From a virus, in IMG/VR virus record IMGVR_UViG_3300021361_000009, positions 1 to 40,147 of that record: a stretch of DNA of 40,147 nucleotides; one strand, written 5' to 3'. The notes beneath the pieces are model-generated. The model did no database searches. It worked only from the letters and a program-made list of their open reading frames with translations, and was not told where the DNA came from. Position numbers and translations under genes: made by a program. Below are positions 5,394 to 12,105 of this stretch, piece after piece. How positions within the stretch are numbered: position 1 is the stretch's first letter; every line of letters begins with the position of its first letter.

Positions 5394-5899
5394 AGCCTAC
5401 GGACCCTCTAATTCGATTTTGGCGGCACGTCAAGAAAGAGCCTTCGGGTTGCTGGCAATGGGTTGGCGCAAAAAAGCCTACTGGTTACGGAAATTTCTAC
5501 ATGAACAGTAGATACATGGGCGCGCATTGCGCCTCTTACTTACTTTTCAGCGGGGAAATTCAGGAGGGAAAATTTGTATGCCATAAATGCGACAACCCTT
5601 CTTGCGTAAATCCTGAGCATTTATTTCTCGGATCTCCCAAAGAAAATATGCGAGACATGATGAGTAAGGGGCGTGCCATTGGAATTGCTCAAGGTGAGGA
5701 GGCACATCCAGAATCAAAGCTAACCGCAAAAAATGTTGTCGAAATAAGGCAATTGCGCGCAGGCGGCGAAACACTAAAGAACATTGGTGCTCGTTTTGGC
5801 ATTACCGAATCGAACGTCCATTACATCGTTACCGGTAAAACATGGTGTCATGTAGATCAGTTCTCGGCATCGCCCAGCGAAATTGCGAGGGCCGCATGA
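5390..5899 (+). CDS. HNH endonuclease, homing type (HNH_3)
   Basis: The 169-residue protein has an HNH_3 nuclease core: GAHCASYLLF (H46), VCHKCDNPSCVNPEHLFLG with the paired cysteines, N74 and H77, then the usual NMRDMMSKGR. The C-terminal 55 residues carry an HTH of the kind seen in homing endonucleases (SKLTAKNVVEIRQL..., ITESNVHYIVTGKTW). It likely nicks or cuts phage DNA and may be a mobile free-standing gene. It is more AT-rich than its neighbours, yet it overlaps both by ATGA, so it is fully knit into the operon. Confidence 0.85.
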   Translation: MKPTDPLIRFWRHVKKEPSGCWQWVGAKKPTGYGNFYMNSRYMGAHCASYLLFSGEIQEGKFVCHKCDNPSCVNPEHLFLGSPKENMRDMMSKGRAIGIAQGEEAHPESKLTAKNVVEIRQLRAGGETLKNIGARFGITESNVHYIVTGKTWCHVDQFSASPSEIARAA

Positions 5900-6138
5900 C
5901 ACGCCGCTCAACGACGAAGCTAACGTCAAAGCAATTGGCGGTGCTGAATTTCGTAAATCAGCATGTCCAAGCCGAGGGGTTTCCCCCGTCTCTAGTTGAG
6001 ATTTGCAATTTTTTCAAATGGACTTCGCAGAATAGCGCCGCTTGTCATTTGCGGCTTTTGAGGGAAAAAGGCTACATCACTATAGCGTACGGAATTTCCC
6101 GTGGCATTAAGATTTTGAAGATGCCGGAGGCTGCGTGA
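5896..6138 (+). CDS. LexA-type DNA-binding domain protein, no peptidase
   Basis: The 80-residue protein aligns with the N-terminal winged-helix domain of LexA: LTSKQLAVLNFVNQHVQAEG, then FPPSLVEICNFFKWTSQNSA, then LREKGYI. It ends there, so the self-cleaving peptidase and dimerisation domain is absent. The recognition helix keeps S and N, but the two glutamates that follow in E. coli LexA are replaced (A-C before H-L), so its site may differ from the SOS box. It may act as a constitutive phage-encoded competitor or regulator. Starts and stops overlap both neighbours. Confidence 0.75.
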   Translation: MTRRSTTKLTSKQLAVLNFVNQHVQAEGFPPSLVEICNFFKWTSQNSAACHLRLLREKGYITIAYGISRGIKILKMPEAA

Positions 6139-6806
6139 AACGTTCCTCACTCGCACCTTCAACGAAACCCATGAAGCGCACACCACTACGCGCAACACGG
6201 CCGGCGAAGACCTCAGCCCCGATCATGGGCAAATGCCGCCACTGCAAAGCGCCATTTGAGCGCAAGTCGGCACGGCATATTGCTTGTTCGCCGGCCTGCA
6301 TCATTGCGCTGACTGAAAAGAGCGCTGCTAAAAAGCTTGCGGCAGAAGCCAAGCGCGACCGCATCGCGACCAAACAAAAGTTGATCGAAATAAAACCTTT
6401 GAAATGGTTCAAGGCGAAGGCGAAGAAAGCTCTTCACTTATTTGTTCGCACTCGCGACGAGGGCAAGCCATGCGCAAGCTGCGACACGATCTTGCGGAAT
6501 ACGGGTAAGCCAGGCGGTGATTATGACGCAGGCCACTTCAGGTCTGTTGGCAGCGCCAAGCATCTGGAAATGGATCTGAGGAATATCTGGGGTCAATGCA
6601 AGCACTGTAATCACCAGTTAAGCGGGAACTCACAGGAATACGAAAGACGTCTGCGCATTTCTCAGGGCGACGCTTTCGTGGATGAACTGCTGTCCGATAA
6701 CGAGACACGCCGGTATCGCAGGGAAGACTACCTGGTGATCGAGGCTTGGGCGAAAAAGGAAATGAAGGAGTTGAAGAGTGGCAAGAATAAGAACAATCAA
6801 GCCTGA
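6135..6806 (+). CDS. ninG: NinG/Rap-family recombination endonuclease
   Basis: The 223-residue protein has the NinG layout: a basic N-terminus, a zinc site (CRHC ... CSPAC, residues 34-55), a long charged helical stretch, and a conserved nuclease-like C-terminal domain with PCASCDTILRNTGKPGGDYD, AGHFRSVGS and CKHCNHQLSGN. Lambda Rap is a structure-specific endonuclease that resolves recombination intermediates; the same role is inferred. It starts at GTG 6135 with GGAGG upstream. Its last codons overlap the start of the replication initiator by 29 bases. Confidence 0.9.
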   Translation: MKRSSLAPSTKPMKRTPLRATRPAKTSAPIMGKCRHCKAPFERKSARHIACSPACIIALTEKSAAKKLAAEAKRDRIATKQKLIEIKPLKWFKAKAKKALHLFVRTRDEGKPCASCDTILRNTGKPGGDYDAGHFRSVGSAKHLEMDLRNIWGQCKHCNHQLSGNSQEYERRLRISQGDAFVDELLSDNETRRYRREDYLVIEAWAKKEMKELKSGKNKNNQA

Positions 6807-7491
6807 CTTCTTTAGGCACGTTGGCTTGTACGAGGCAGAAATAGAAACTGAGTTGCCTTTACGCGTCGCCTTCGCTGGGCTTTGGACTTCGGCAGATAGG
6901 GAAGGCCGCTTTATATGGGAGCCGCGCACGTTGAAACTTGATGCGCTTCCTTATGACGAGGTTGATTTTTCACGCGTGCTTGACGCGTTGTTGACGCGTG
7001 GTTTTGTTGTTAGATACGAGATAAATGGCAAGGTTTATGGGTGCATTCCGAGCTGGGATAAGCACCAAAGCATCAACAACAAAGAATTGGCATCGGTTTT
7101 GCCTGAAATGACGCCAGAGTCAATACTGGAGCCACTTTCCACGCGAGAGGCACGCGTGAATGACGCGTCCATCACGCCACTTTTTCCAGATCAAGGGGAA
7201 GGGAAGGGAAGGGAAGGGAATATGCACGCGTCGATGACGCGAGCGTTTGAAAACTTTTGGGAAGCCTATCCCAAAAAAAAATCCAAGGGCGATGCAGAAA
7301 AAGCCTGGAAGACCCTCAAACCGAACGAGCACCTTGCAGACACGATTTTGCAAGCCGTACAGCGTGCCAAGACTTCGAGAGAATGGGCGGAAAGTGGCGG
7401 GAAATTCATCCCGTACCCTGCAAGCTGGCTGCGTGACAAGGGCTGGCTGGATGGTGATGCACCCTCTGCAAAACCGGTCTGGGAGCAGTGA
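6778..7491 (+). CDS. O-like replication initiator
   Basis: The 237-residue protein has the start typical of phage initiators of this group (MARIRTIKPDFFRHVGLYEA), a winged-helix-like N-terminal domain to about residue 105, a variable linker, and a C-terminal block FENFWEAYPKKKSKGDAEKAW that is widely shared and probably contacts the helicase. GTG 6778 has GGAG upstream. The linker region of the gene carries 11-bp-phased ACGCGT repeats and a GGGAA tract, so the origin probably lies inside this gene, as in lambda O. The DnaB-like helicase follows one gene later. Confidence 0.75.
   Translation: MARIRTIKPDFFRHVGLYEAEIETELPLRVAFAGLWTSADREGRFIWEPRTLKLDALPYDEVDFSRVLDALLTRGFVVRYEINGKVYGCIPSWDKHQSINNKELASVLPEMTPESILEPLSTREARVNDASITPLFPDQGEGKGREGNMHASMTRAFENFWEAYPKKKSKGDAEKAWKTLKPNEHLADTILQAVQRAKTSREWAESGGKFIPYPASWLRDKGWLDGDAPSAKPVWEQ
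6972..7242. other. Putative replication origin: phased ACGCGT iterons
   Basis: ACGCGT or a one- or two-base variant occurs in three clusters with exact 11-bp spacing: 6972, 6983, 6994; then 7141 (ACGCGA), 7152, 7163, 7174 (ACGCCA); then 7226, 7237 (ACGCGA). Most are preceded by TG or C. The spacing is one helical turn and not a multiple of three, so codons do not explain it. Clusters two and three flank the GGGAA tract. Position inside the initiator gene matches the lambda origin. Confidence 0.7.
7196..7220 (+). repeat. Five tandem GGGAA units
   Basis: GGGAA is repeated five times without interruption (7196-7220), making a strictly purine strand between the second and third iteron clusters. 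It encodes a Gly/Glu/Lys/Arg stretch in the linker of the initiator. Lambda has a comparable strand-asymmetric tract beside its iterons, so a DNA-melting role is inferred. Confidence 0.8.
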
Positions 7492-7853
7492 TGGAGGGCC
7501 ATCGCCAAATCCTGCAAGCCCGGAAAAGTGGCCACAAGCCCTCAACAATTTTCTTCGACATTGGCTTCGAGAAAATACCGGCGAGGTTCGAGTTTGAAAA
7601 ACCTGAGAGAGCGCTCGATTACCAGCTTTTCCCGACTGTTTTTGTCGAGCAAAGCGAAGTGAGCATGCGCCACGACCTCCGGTTCATCGTCGGTGTGAAC
7701 ACGGTTGTTTGCAGTCCGTCCTGGTCCGATGGATTGCTGGATTTTCTGGAGAAAATGACCGAGGCAAGACCGTTACGGATTACGGCCTGCTGTATCCGGG
7801 AAGGGCGGGAAATCATGATTTGGGAACGCGGAAACTGGAGGTCACATGCTTGA
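7491..7853 (+). CDS. 120-aa early protein, unknown
   Basis: ATG 7491 has GGGAG 6 bases upstream; a GTG three bases earlier overlaps the preceding stop and is the alternative. The product (MEGHRQILQARKSGHKPSTI...) is a mixed alpha/beta protein without membrane segments or a motif I recognise. It is wedged between the initiator and helicase genes and overlaps the helicase start by 8 bases, so a part in replication is plausible only by position. Confidence 0.65.
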   Translation: MEGHRQILQARKSGHKPSTIFFDIGFEKIPARFEFEKPERALDYQLFPTVFVEQSEVSMRHDLRFIVGVNTVVCSPSWSDGLLDFLEKMTEARPLRITACCIREGREIMIWERGNWRSHA

Positions 7854-8751
7854 GATTTTAGCCCCGGACGACATAGATTTTTCGCATTACCTTGCCGAAA
7901 CCGATCCTGGCGAGAAAGTGCGTCCGGCGATTGAATATCTGGACGAGGTGATGCATGTCCTCTCTCCTATCGAGGAGACGCCGGAACACCCAAAGATGCC
8001 GTTTGCGAATTTCTGGCTGTATTTCGCGCCGGCAGAGGTGACGATTTGGGGTGGCTTTAACGGTTCTGGTAAATCCATGCTGCAGGGCCAGGTACTTGCG
8101 GATTTTGCCGAGCAGGGGAAAAACGTCTGCATCGCTAGCTTCGAGATGAAACCTGCCAAAACGATTGCGCGGATTACCCGGCAGATTTTCGGGCACCGGA
8201 CGCCGACGAAAGAGCAGGTAGCGGCATTCCTGGGCCGGAACAATGGGCGCTTGTGGCTCTATGACCAGCAAGGGACGGTGAGGCCGGAGCGCATGATTGC
8301 TGTCATCAAGCACTGCGCGGAGAAGCTGGGATGCCAGCATATTGCGATCGACAGCCTCATGAAGTGCGTACGCGGAACCGACGACTACAACGCGCAGAAG
8401 GATTTCGTCGACCAATTGACCGCTGCGGCGCGGGACTACAACACGCATATCCACCTGGTAGCCCATCTCAAAAAAGGCGACTCGGATGACCGCATGCCGA
8501 CACGGCTAGACATCAGCGGAACCGGAGCTATTTCCGATCTGGTCGATAACGTCCTGCTGGTGTGGCGCAACAAGAAAAAAGAGCGCAACCGCGACGCCGG
8601 CGAGGCAGTCAATGACGCCGACCCGGACTCTGTATTGATTTGCGATAAGTCCCGCAACGGGGAATGGGAAGGGCGCATCAAACTTTGGTACGACCGAAGT
8701 TCTTTGAAATTTACCGACTACCCGCGCCGGTCTGGGATGCTCGACAAATGA
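7846..8751 (+). CDS. DnaB-like replicative helicase (C-terminal domain type)
   Basis: The 301-residue protein is an SF4 RecA-fold ATPase: Walker A GGFNGSGKS at residues 69-77, Walker B HIAIDS at 165-170, the motif HLVAHLKK at 204-210 and a DnaB-type block LDISGTGAISDLVDNVLLVW at 221-240. It lacks the full N-terminal domain of DnaB, which is common in phage helicases loaded by their own initiator. It would unwind DNA at the origin in the initiator gene. GGAGG precedes ATG 7846. Its stop overlaps the next gene. Confidence 0.85.
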   Translation: MLEILAPDDIDFSHYLAETDPGEKVRPAIEYLDEVMHVLSPIEETPEHPKMPFANFWLYFAPAEVTIWGGFNGSGKSMLQGQVLADFAEQGKNVCIASFEMKPAKTIARITRQIFGHRTPTKEQVAAFLGRNNGRLWLYDQQGTVRPERMIAVIKHCAEKLGCQHIAIDSLMKCVRGTDDYNAQKDFVDQLTAAARDYNTHIHLVAHLKKGDSDDRMPTRLDISGTGAISDLVDNVLLVWRNKKKERNRDAGEAVNDADPDSVLICDKSRNGEWEGRIKLWYDRSSLKFTDYPRRSGMLDK

Positions 8752-8909
8752 AGATCCTCCTTGACCCGAAGTTTTTCAACTACCTGATTATGACGCTCTA
8801 CTTTTTGAACGCCAGTCGCTGGGCGATCAATTGCAAATGGGTTGATGTCTGTTATTGGCTTTCTGCTCTGGCGATTACAGCGACGGTGACATGGGGATAT
8901 AAGCATTGA
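8748..8909 (+). CDS. 53-aa membrane protein
   Basis: ATG 8748 overlaps the helicase stop by ATGA. The product has two hydrophobic stretches (about residues 12-24, LIMTLYFLNASRW, and 35-48, CYWLSALAITATVT) with a short charged turn, so it should sit in the inner membrane. No family is recognised. Small membrane proteins in early operons are often exclusion or host-takeover factors; that is a guess here. Confidence 0.65.
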   Translation: MKILLDPKFFNYLIMTLYFLNASRWAINCKWVDVCYWLSALAITATVTWGYKH

Positions 8910-8941
8910 GTTTTTCAACGCAGTACAACTAGGAGAAAGAA

Positions 8942-9214
8942 ATGATTAAGCCTTCAATCGGCCGTGTCGTATGGTTCCACCCTTCGCTCAGCGATCTATC
9001 CTTAGCCAAAGGCGATGGGCAACCTTTGGCCGCAATCGTGGCGCATGTCTGGTCTGACACTTGTGTGAATCTCGCCGTGTTCGACGCGAACGGTGTTTCG
9101 ACTTCGCGCACCTCGGTGCTCTTGGTTCAAGACGACAATCCTGTTCCGGATGGCGGCTATTACTGCGAGTGGATGCCGTATCAAAAGCAGCAAGCCGAAA
9201 AACTCGCTGCGTAA
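8942..9214 (+). CDS. 90-aa conserved phage protein, unknown
   Basis: ATG 8942 follows AGGAG. The product (MIKPSIGRVVWFHPSL..., ...GQPLAAIVAHVWSD..., GYYCEWMPYQKQ) has a pattern I have seen in many Burkholderiales phages and prophages, with a small beta-barrel-like composition. Its function is not known. It starts a new translation unit after a 32-base gap. Confidence 0.7.
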   Translation: MIKPSIGRVVWFHPSLSDLSLAKGDGQPLAAIVAHVWSDTCVNLAVFDANGVSTSRTSVLLVQDDNPVPDGGYYCEWMPYQKQQAEKLAA

Positions 9215-9222
9215 GCATCGCC

Positions 9223-9711
9223 ATGGCCACCAACCGCAAGCACAAGAAATACCGGCCGCGCGCCGTTTCTGCGGTTGGCGGCCTATTCGCCATCCAGGCC
9301 AAGCACGACGCAGCCTCTGACGCTCTGCCAATGACCGACGACCAGATTGCCGACCTGTCGATAGCCTTTCGTCTCGCATTCCAAGCCATGCTTACTGGCG
9401 CGGCGGATGAGCAACAGTGGAGCACGTGTGTCGCCAGCCTAAACATCGCCATGGTGCTGGCAGAGCGCGGCATCGGCCCGGAATACCTTCCTCAGTTCAC
9501 TGCCGCACTTGATGGCGCATTCAGGGCGCGCATACGGGCTACGCGCACCGGGAAATGGGGATTCGACGGCGATGCAATCCAGGCGATCAAAGAGGCGTTT
9601 TCGGCGCATGAGTTGCAAATCGAACACGCCACCAAGCAGGAAATCCGGGAAGCATTGATCGAAGTGCGCCTGCGCGTGGATGCGGGCCAAGTTTATCAGG
9701 AGGCGGCATGA
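9223..9711 (+). CDS. 162-aa early protein, unknown
   Basis: ATG 9223 is the best start because the upstream frame reads poorly, although no clear ribosome site precedes it. The product has a basic N-terminus (MATNRKHKKYRPRAV) followed by helical segments, and the block FRLAFQAMLTGAADEQQWST, typical of a conserved phage hypothetical. No catalytic motif is seen. Its stop overlaps the next ATG. Confidence 0.65.
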   Translation: MATNRKHKKYRPRAVSAVGGLFAIQAKHDAASDALPMTDDQIADLSIAFRLAFQAMLTGAADEQQWSTCVASLNIAMVLAERGIGPEYLPQFTAALDGAFRARIRATRTGKWGFDGDAIQAIKEAFSAHELQIEHATKQEIREALIEVRLRVDAGQVYQEAA

Positions 9712-10094
9712 CGGTGGACATTCAAGAAATCCGCGCATTGTGCAATTTTATTTTGGCACATTGCGGCGAAACAAAATTTGCAAGAGAAATGCTTGAGATT
9801 ATCGGAATGATCGAATCCCGCAACACCGAAATCGCCGACCTCAAAGCGCAGCTTGCAACAGCACAAGAGCAAGAGGAAATTCTGCTCAGTATGCAGGCTG
9901 ATCTGAAGGTGAAACTTGAAGCGGCGCGGAATGCGGAGAAACTGGTAACCGGATACGTTTCAAGCACGCTTGTTTCCGATGGACCGGATGACGTGGTCAT
10001 CCATATGCATTACGAATCAAGAATCGCGGGAGATGCAGCGCATGACTGGCTATGCCGCACCATCGACGCCGCTATACGGGAGGAGGAAGCATGA
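9708..10094 (+). CDS. 128-aa coiled-coil protein, unknown
   Basis: The protein has a long heptad-like coiled coil at about residues 30-85 (ESRNTEIADLKAQLATAQEQ then further Glu/Leu/Ala repeats) and a compact C-terminal segment (VVIHMHYESRIAGDAAHDWL). It probably oligomerises. I do not recognise the family. Translation is coupled on both sides by ATGA overlaps. Confidence 0.65.
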   Translation: MTVDIQEIRALCNFILAHCGETKFAREMLEIIGMIESRNTEIADLKAQLATAQEQEEILLSMQADLKVKLEAARNAEKLVTGYVSSTLVSDGPDDVVIHMHYESRIAGDAAHDWLCRTIDAAIREEEA

Positions 10095-10207
10095 CTTGGC
10101 TCGTGATTGGGATTGCTGTGGCACTCGTGCTTGGCGCGGCATGGTGCGCCGACTACGACGACTTTAATCGGTACGACAAGCCGGACTGGGATCGCGACGA
10201 TGACTGA
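10091..10207 (+). CDS. 38-aa membrane-anchored small protein
   Basis: GGAGGAAGC directly precedes ATG 10091. The product starts with one hydrophobic helix (TWLVIGIAVALVLGAAWCA) and ends in a highly acidic tail (DYDDFNRYDKPDWDRDDD). The tight overlap with both neighbours (10094, 10200) and strong ribosome site support translation. No function is known. Confidence 0.6.
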   Translation: MTWLVIGIAVALVLGAAWCADYDDFNRYDKPDWDRDDD

Positions 10208-10433
10208 AGTCGACCTGCTCGAAATCCACACGGTAGGCGCGCGCCTGAAACCTGAGCCGAGCCGCGCACTGCCGTCCAATCACTACGGCGACCCGTCCAA
10301 GGTCGTCAAGCTGCAATCGGAAGCGGCCTGTGGGCGGTGCTTGTACAGCAGGCCAGGTAAGCGTGGCGAGTTCTGCGGGAAGGGGAAGGATTACGGCAAG
10401 CGGTGCGAGTTTTTCAGAATCAAGAAGGATTAG
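10200..10433 (+). CDS. 77-aa Cys-rich protein
   Basis: ATG 10200 overlaps the end of the previous gene by 8 bases. The C-terminal half holds a probable metal site: CGRC, then C and C within the next 21 residues (C-x2-C-x11-C-x8-C). The family resembles small zinc-binding phage proteins often found just before the late regulator. The role is unknown. Confidence 0.65.
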   Translation: MTEVDLLEIHTVGARLKPEPSRALPSNHYGDPSKVVKLQSEAACGRCLYSRPGKRGEFCGKGKDYGKRCEFFRIKKD

Positions 10434-10442
10434 GGGAGGGAT

Positions 10443-10958
10443 ATGGGAATTATCGGGAAATACGCACGCGCCACGCAGTCCAGCAATTTAATGGACGACG
10501 AGCTGCACCACAACACCGAGCCGCTCGCCGCCGTCGCATTGTCCGGTGGTGCCGACATCAATGCTATCGGCAATCTGCTGTTCCGCGTCAAATACGCCAA
10601 TGACGCCACCAGCTATAACCACTTGTTGGAAAGCTGGATAAAGATTGTCGCAGGCAAAGCGGTCACCAGAAAATGGCCCAGCCATATCCTCGCTCCTATT
10701 GTGGCGAAGGTATCGCTCGATCATTTTCTGAACGACGTTTGCCCGGCTTGTTCCGGAAAGGGGCACTTGCCGATCTTCGGTGCCCCGATCCTTTCAGACG
10801 ATCCCTGCAGGGTTTGCGACGGACGCGGGACGCTCAAAGTATCTGCTGACCGCCGATGCATTAAGCAGGTAGAGGATATGGTCGAGACCTTGAATGATTT
10901 TGTACGCATGGCGGCTGGTAACGCTATGCGGAAACTGGCTGATGATATGGAGTTGTAA
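10443..10958 (+). CDS. Q-like late antiterminator with DnaJ-type zinc motif
   Basis: The 171-residue protein has two CxxCxGxG repeats (C100-P-A-C-S-G-K-G and C122-R-V-C-D-G-R-G), the DnaJ-like zinc pattern also present in several phage Q proteins. Helical regions flank it (residues 40-95 and 140-171). It is the last gene of the early operon, and a late-promoter-like site and structured leader follow it within 10 bases, exactly where Q genes lie. It would modify RNA polymerase at that promoter so that it passes the terminators of the late operon. GGAGGG precedes ATG 10443. Position is the main argument. Confidence 0.6.
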   Translation: MGIIGKYARATQSSNLMDDELHHNTEPLAAVALSGGADINAIGNLLFRVKYANDATSYNHLLESWIKIVAGKAVTRKWPSHILAPIVAKVSLDHFLNDVCPACSGKGHLPIFGAPILSDDPCRVCDGRGTLKVSADRRCIKQVEDMVETLNDFVRMAAGNAMRKLADDMEL

Positions 10959-10965
10959 AAATCGC

Positions 10966-10994
10966 TTGCAATAGTGAATGTGGCATGCTAGCAT
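10966..10994 (+). promoter_or_regulatory. Late promoter candidate (pR'-like)
   Basis: TTGCAA (10966-10971) is followed after 17 bp by TAGCAT (10989-10994). It lies 8 bases past the Q-like gene and reads into the late region. The -10 box is embedded in the palindrome at 10982-10997. Confidence 0.5.
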
Positions 10995-10997
10995 GCC
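10982..10997. promoter_or_regulatory. 16-bp perfect palindrome at the late promoter
   Basis: GGCATGCTAGCATGCC is fully self-complementary and overlaps the spacer and -10 box of the late-promoter candidate. It could be a Q-binding element or an operator; nothing else here distinguishes these. Confidence 0.6.
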
Positions 10998-11216
10998 GTC
11001 AGTGCTGGACTCTGACGCAAGTCGGCCTGCTGGCATAATTTGGGCGAAAGCCGGGCGCGGAATCCTTAATCCGAGAAGCTTGATACCCAAGTTGCCTCTA
11101 GCGTTTTGACAGGAGAACCCTGTCGCCTTTTGAGGGCAGACGTAACGATCACCGTCTGCTTGGCCTGCGCAGCCTCTCTCAAAAGGCGAGAGGGCTTTTC
11201 TACCTCTTCTATATAG

Positions 11217-11240
11217 AACCCACCCATTGCGGTGGGTTTT
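11217..11240. terminator. Bidirectional intrinsic terminator
   Basis: AACCCACC (11217-11224) and GGTGGGTT (11231-11238) form an 8-bp stem with a 6-base loop, with TTTT on the right and AAAA-side symmetry weak on the left. It would end the rightward leader transcript unless antiterminated, and may also end the leftward toxin/antitoxin transcript (stop at 11265). Confidence 0.75.
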
Positions 11241-11264
11241 GCATTTCAGAAGCCGATCGCACGG

Positions 11265-11597
11265 TCAGACGTCAAGCTGCTCAGGCGTGATGCCGAGTGC
11301 CTCCGCGATTTTCGCGCGGGTCGCCTTCCGGATATTCGGAGATGCCTCCTGCTGAGAATACGCCGGTTGGCTGATGCCGAGCCGTTCCGAAATGTCGGCC
11401 TGGGTAATTCCCAGATGCTCCCGCCAGGCACGCGTGATAGTCCAGTCGTTGTCGACCATTAGCGAAACGACTTCATGCGGTACGTATGTATCGCCGAGCT
11501 TTTCTTGCGATTTTGCGTAATCAGCGTAGGGAATCACGACAAAGGCCGGCTTGCCGTCTTGGTCGTTGATGACTTGGATATTAGTAGGTGCGTTCAT
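11265..11597 (-). CDS. Antitoxin with XRE domain
   Basis: The 110-residue protein has an N-terminal part resembling an antitoxin of the Phd/RelB type (TNIQVINDQDGKPAFVVIPY) and a C-terminal XRE helix-turn-helix (residues 62-85, GITQADISERLGISQPAYSQ). It should neutralise the RelE-like toxin and repress their shared promoter. It follows the toxin gene, overlapping its last 17 bases, the HigBA-like order. Both genes run against the surrounding late operon, which marks the pair as an inserted cargo module. Confidence 0.85.
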   Translation of the reverse strand: MNAPTNIQVINDQDGKPAFVVIPYADYAKSQEKLGDTYVPHEVVSLMVDNDWTITRAWREHLGITQADISERLGISQPAYSQQEASPNIRKATRAKIAEALGITPEQLDV

Positions 11598-11835
11598 CGC
11601 GCTTCCTCACTTCCTCTATATAGACGATGTTAATTGCACCGTCAAAATTGAAAAACACTCGATAGTTACCGACGCGCAGGCGATATTGGAATTTGTGGTT
11701 GGTCAGTGCTTTGACGTTGCGAGTTTCCGGCATCGTTGCCAGTTCTTCGGCGGCATTCTTGATCTTCACCTGCTCGGACTTATTGATCTTGAGCAGTTGC
11801 TTGATTGCCTTGGTTGACCATTTAATCGAGTTCAT
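11581..11835 (-). CDS. RelE/ParE-family toxin
   Basis: The 84-residue protein has the RelE/ParE layout: helices at 8-38 (AIKQLLKINKSEQVKIKNAA), then the beta sheet with YRLRVGNYRVFF (residues 51-62) and VYIEEVRKRDERTY at the C-terminus. The Arg-rich strands and the closing Tyr are those used by ribosome-dependent mRNA interferases of the RelE group, although a gyrase-directed ParE activity cannot be excluded. It precedes its antitoxin. The start ATG 11835 is close to a strong promoter at 11843-11871. Confidence 0.85.
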   Translation of the reverse strand: MNSIKWSTKAIKQLLKINKSEQVKIKNAAEELATMPETRNVKALTNHKFQYRLRVGNYRVFFNFDGAINIVYIEEVRKRDERTY

Positions 11836-11842
11836 GTGAGTA

Positions 11843-11893
11843 ATTATAAGTCAAAATATAAGTAAAAGCAAGATTTATTTCGCAAAAACTTAT
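11843..11893 (-). promoter_or_regulatory. Toxin/antitoxin promoter and operator repeats
   Basis: On the minus strand TTGCTT (11866-11871) and a perfect TATAAT (11843-11848) are 17 bp apart. ATAAGT occurs at 11846-11851 and 11858-11863 and inverted as ACTTAT at 11888-11893. These repeats are likely binding sites for the antitoxin, giving autoregulation. Confidence 0.65.
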
Positions 11894-11937
11894 ATTATTT
11901 CAGTGAATAATCTCACCCTGGCCCCGCGAGGTGCGCG

Positions 11938-12105
11938 ATGGACAAGCCGAAGCAGCCGACCAAGGAAGCGGTCAAGCACTGGCTAGACGACCGCGCAGCG
12001 CACCGCAAGCCATTGCCGGACACGAAAACCATCCGCCGCGAGCTGGGAATGGATTTAATCGACGCCGAGCGTGACGCCAAGTTGCGCACCGACTTGGCGA
12101 AGTAG
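11938..12105 (+). CDS. 55-aa charged protein, unknown
   Basis: ATG 11938 has GAGGTG 6 bases upstream. The product (MDKPKQPTKEAVKHWLDDRA...) is helical and charged, with a helix-turn-helix-like stretch (PLPDTKTIRRELGMDL). Many phages carry a similar small protein before the packaging genes. No function is known. A strong terminator follows at 12210. Confidence 0.65.
   Translation: MDKPKQPTKEAVKHWLDDRAAHRKPLPDTKTIRRELGMDLIDAERDAKLRTDLAK

Larger units (their letters stand above)
10959..11216 (+). ncRNA. Structured late-leader RNA candidate
   Basis: No gene fits here. A plus-strand transcript from the promoter at 10966-10994 can form several hairpins: GACAGG/CCTGTC (11108-11113 with 11119-11124), GCAGACG/CGTCTGC (11136-11142 with 11153-11159), and a 12-bp stem joining 11123-11134 to 11178-11189 that encloses the second. 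The 3' arm can instead pair GCCTCTC (11172-11178) with GAGAGGGC (11188-11195), followed by TTTTC. The alternatives exclude one another. This fits a Q-type leader with an early terminator, or a small RNA. Confidence 0.45.

Noticed and set aside
7858-8466. 202-codon minus-strand ORF
   Set aside because: It is exactly opposite the DnaB-like helicase, whose motifs are complete. Arg/Val-rich shadow without a start site.
10959-11216. tRNA or tmRNA in the gap after the Q-like gene
   Set aside because: No TTCGA-type T-loop, no acceptor stem ending in CCA, and the stems found do not make a cloverleaf. A structured leader fits better.
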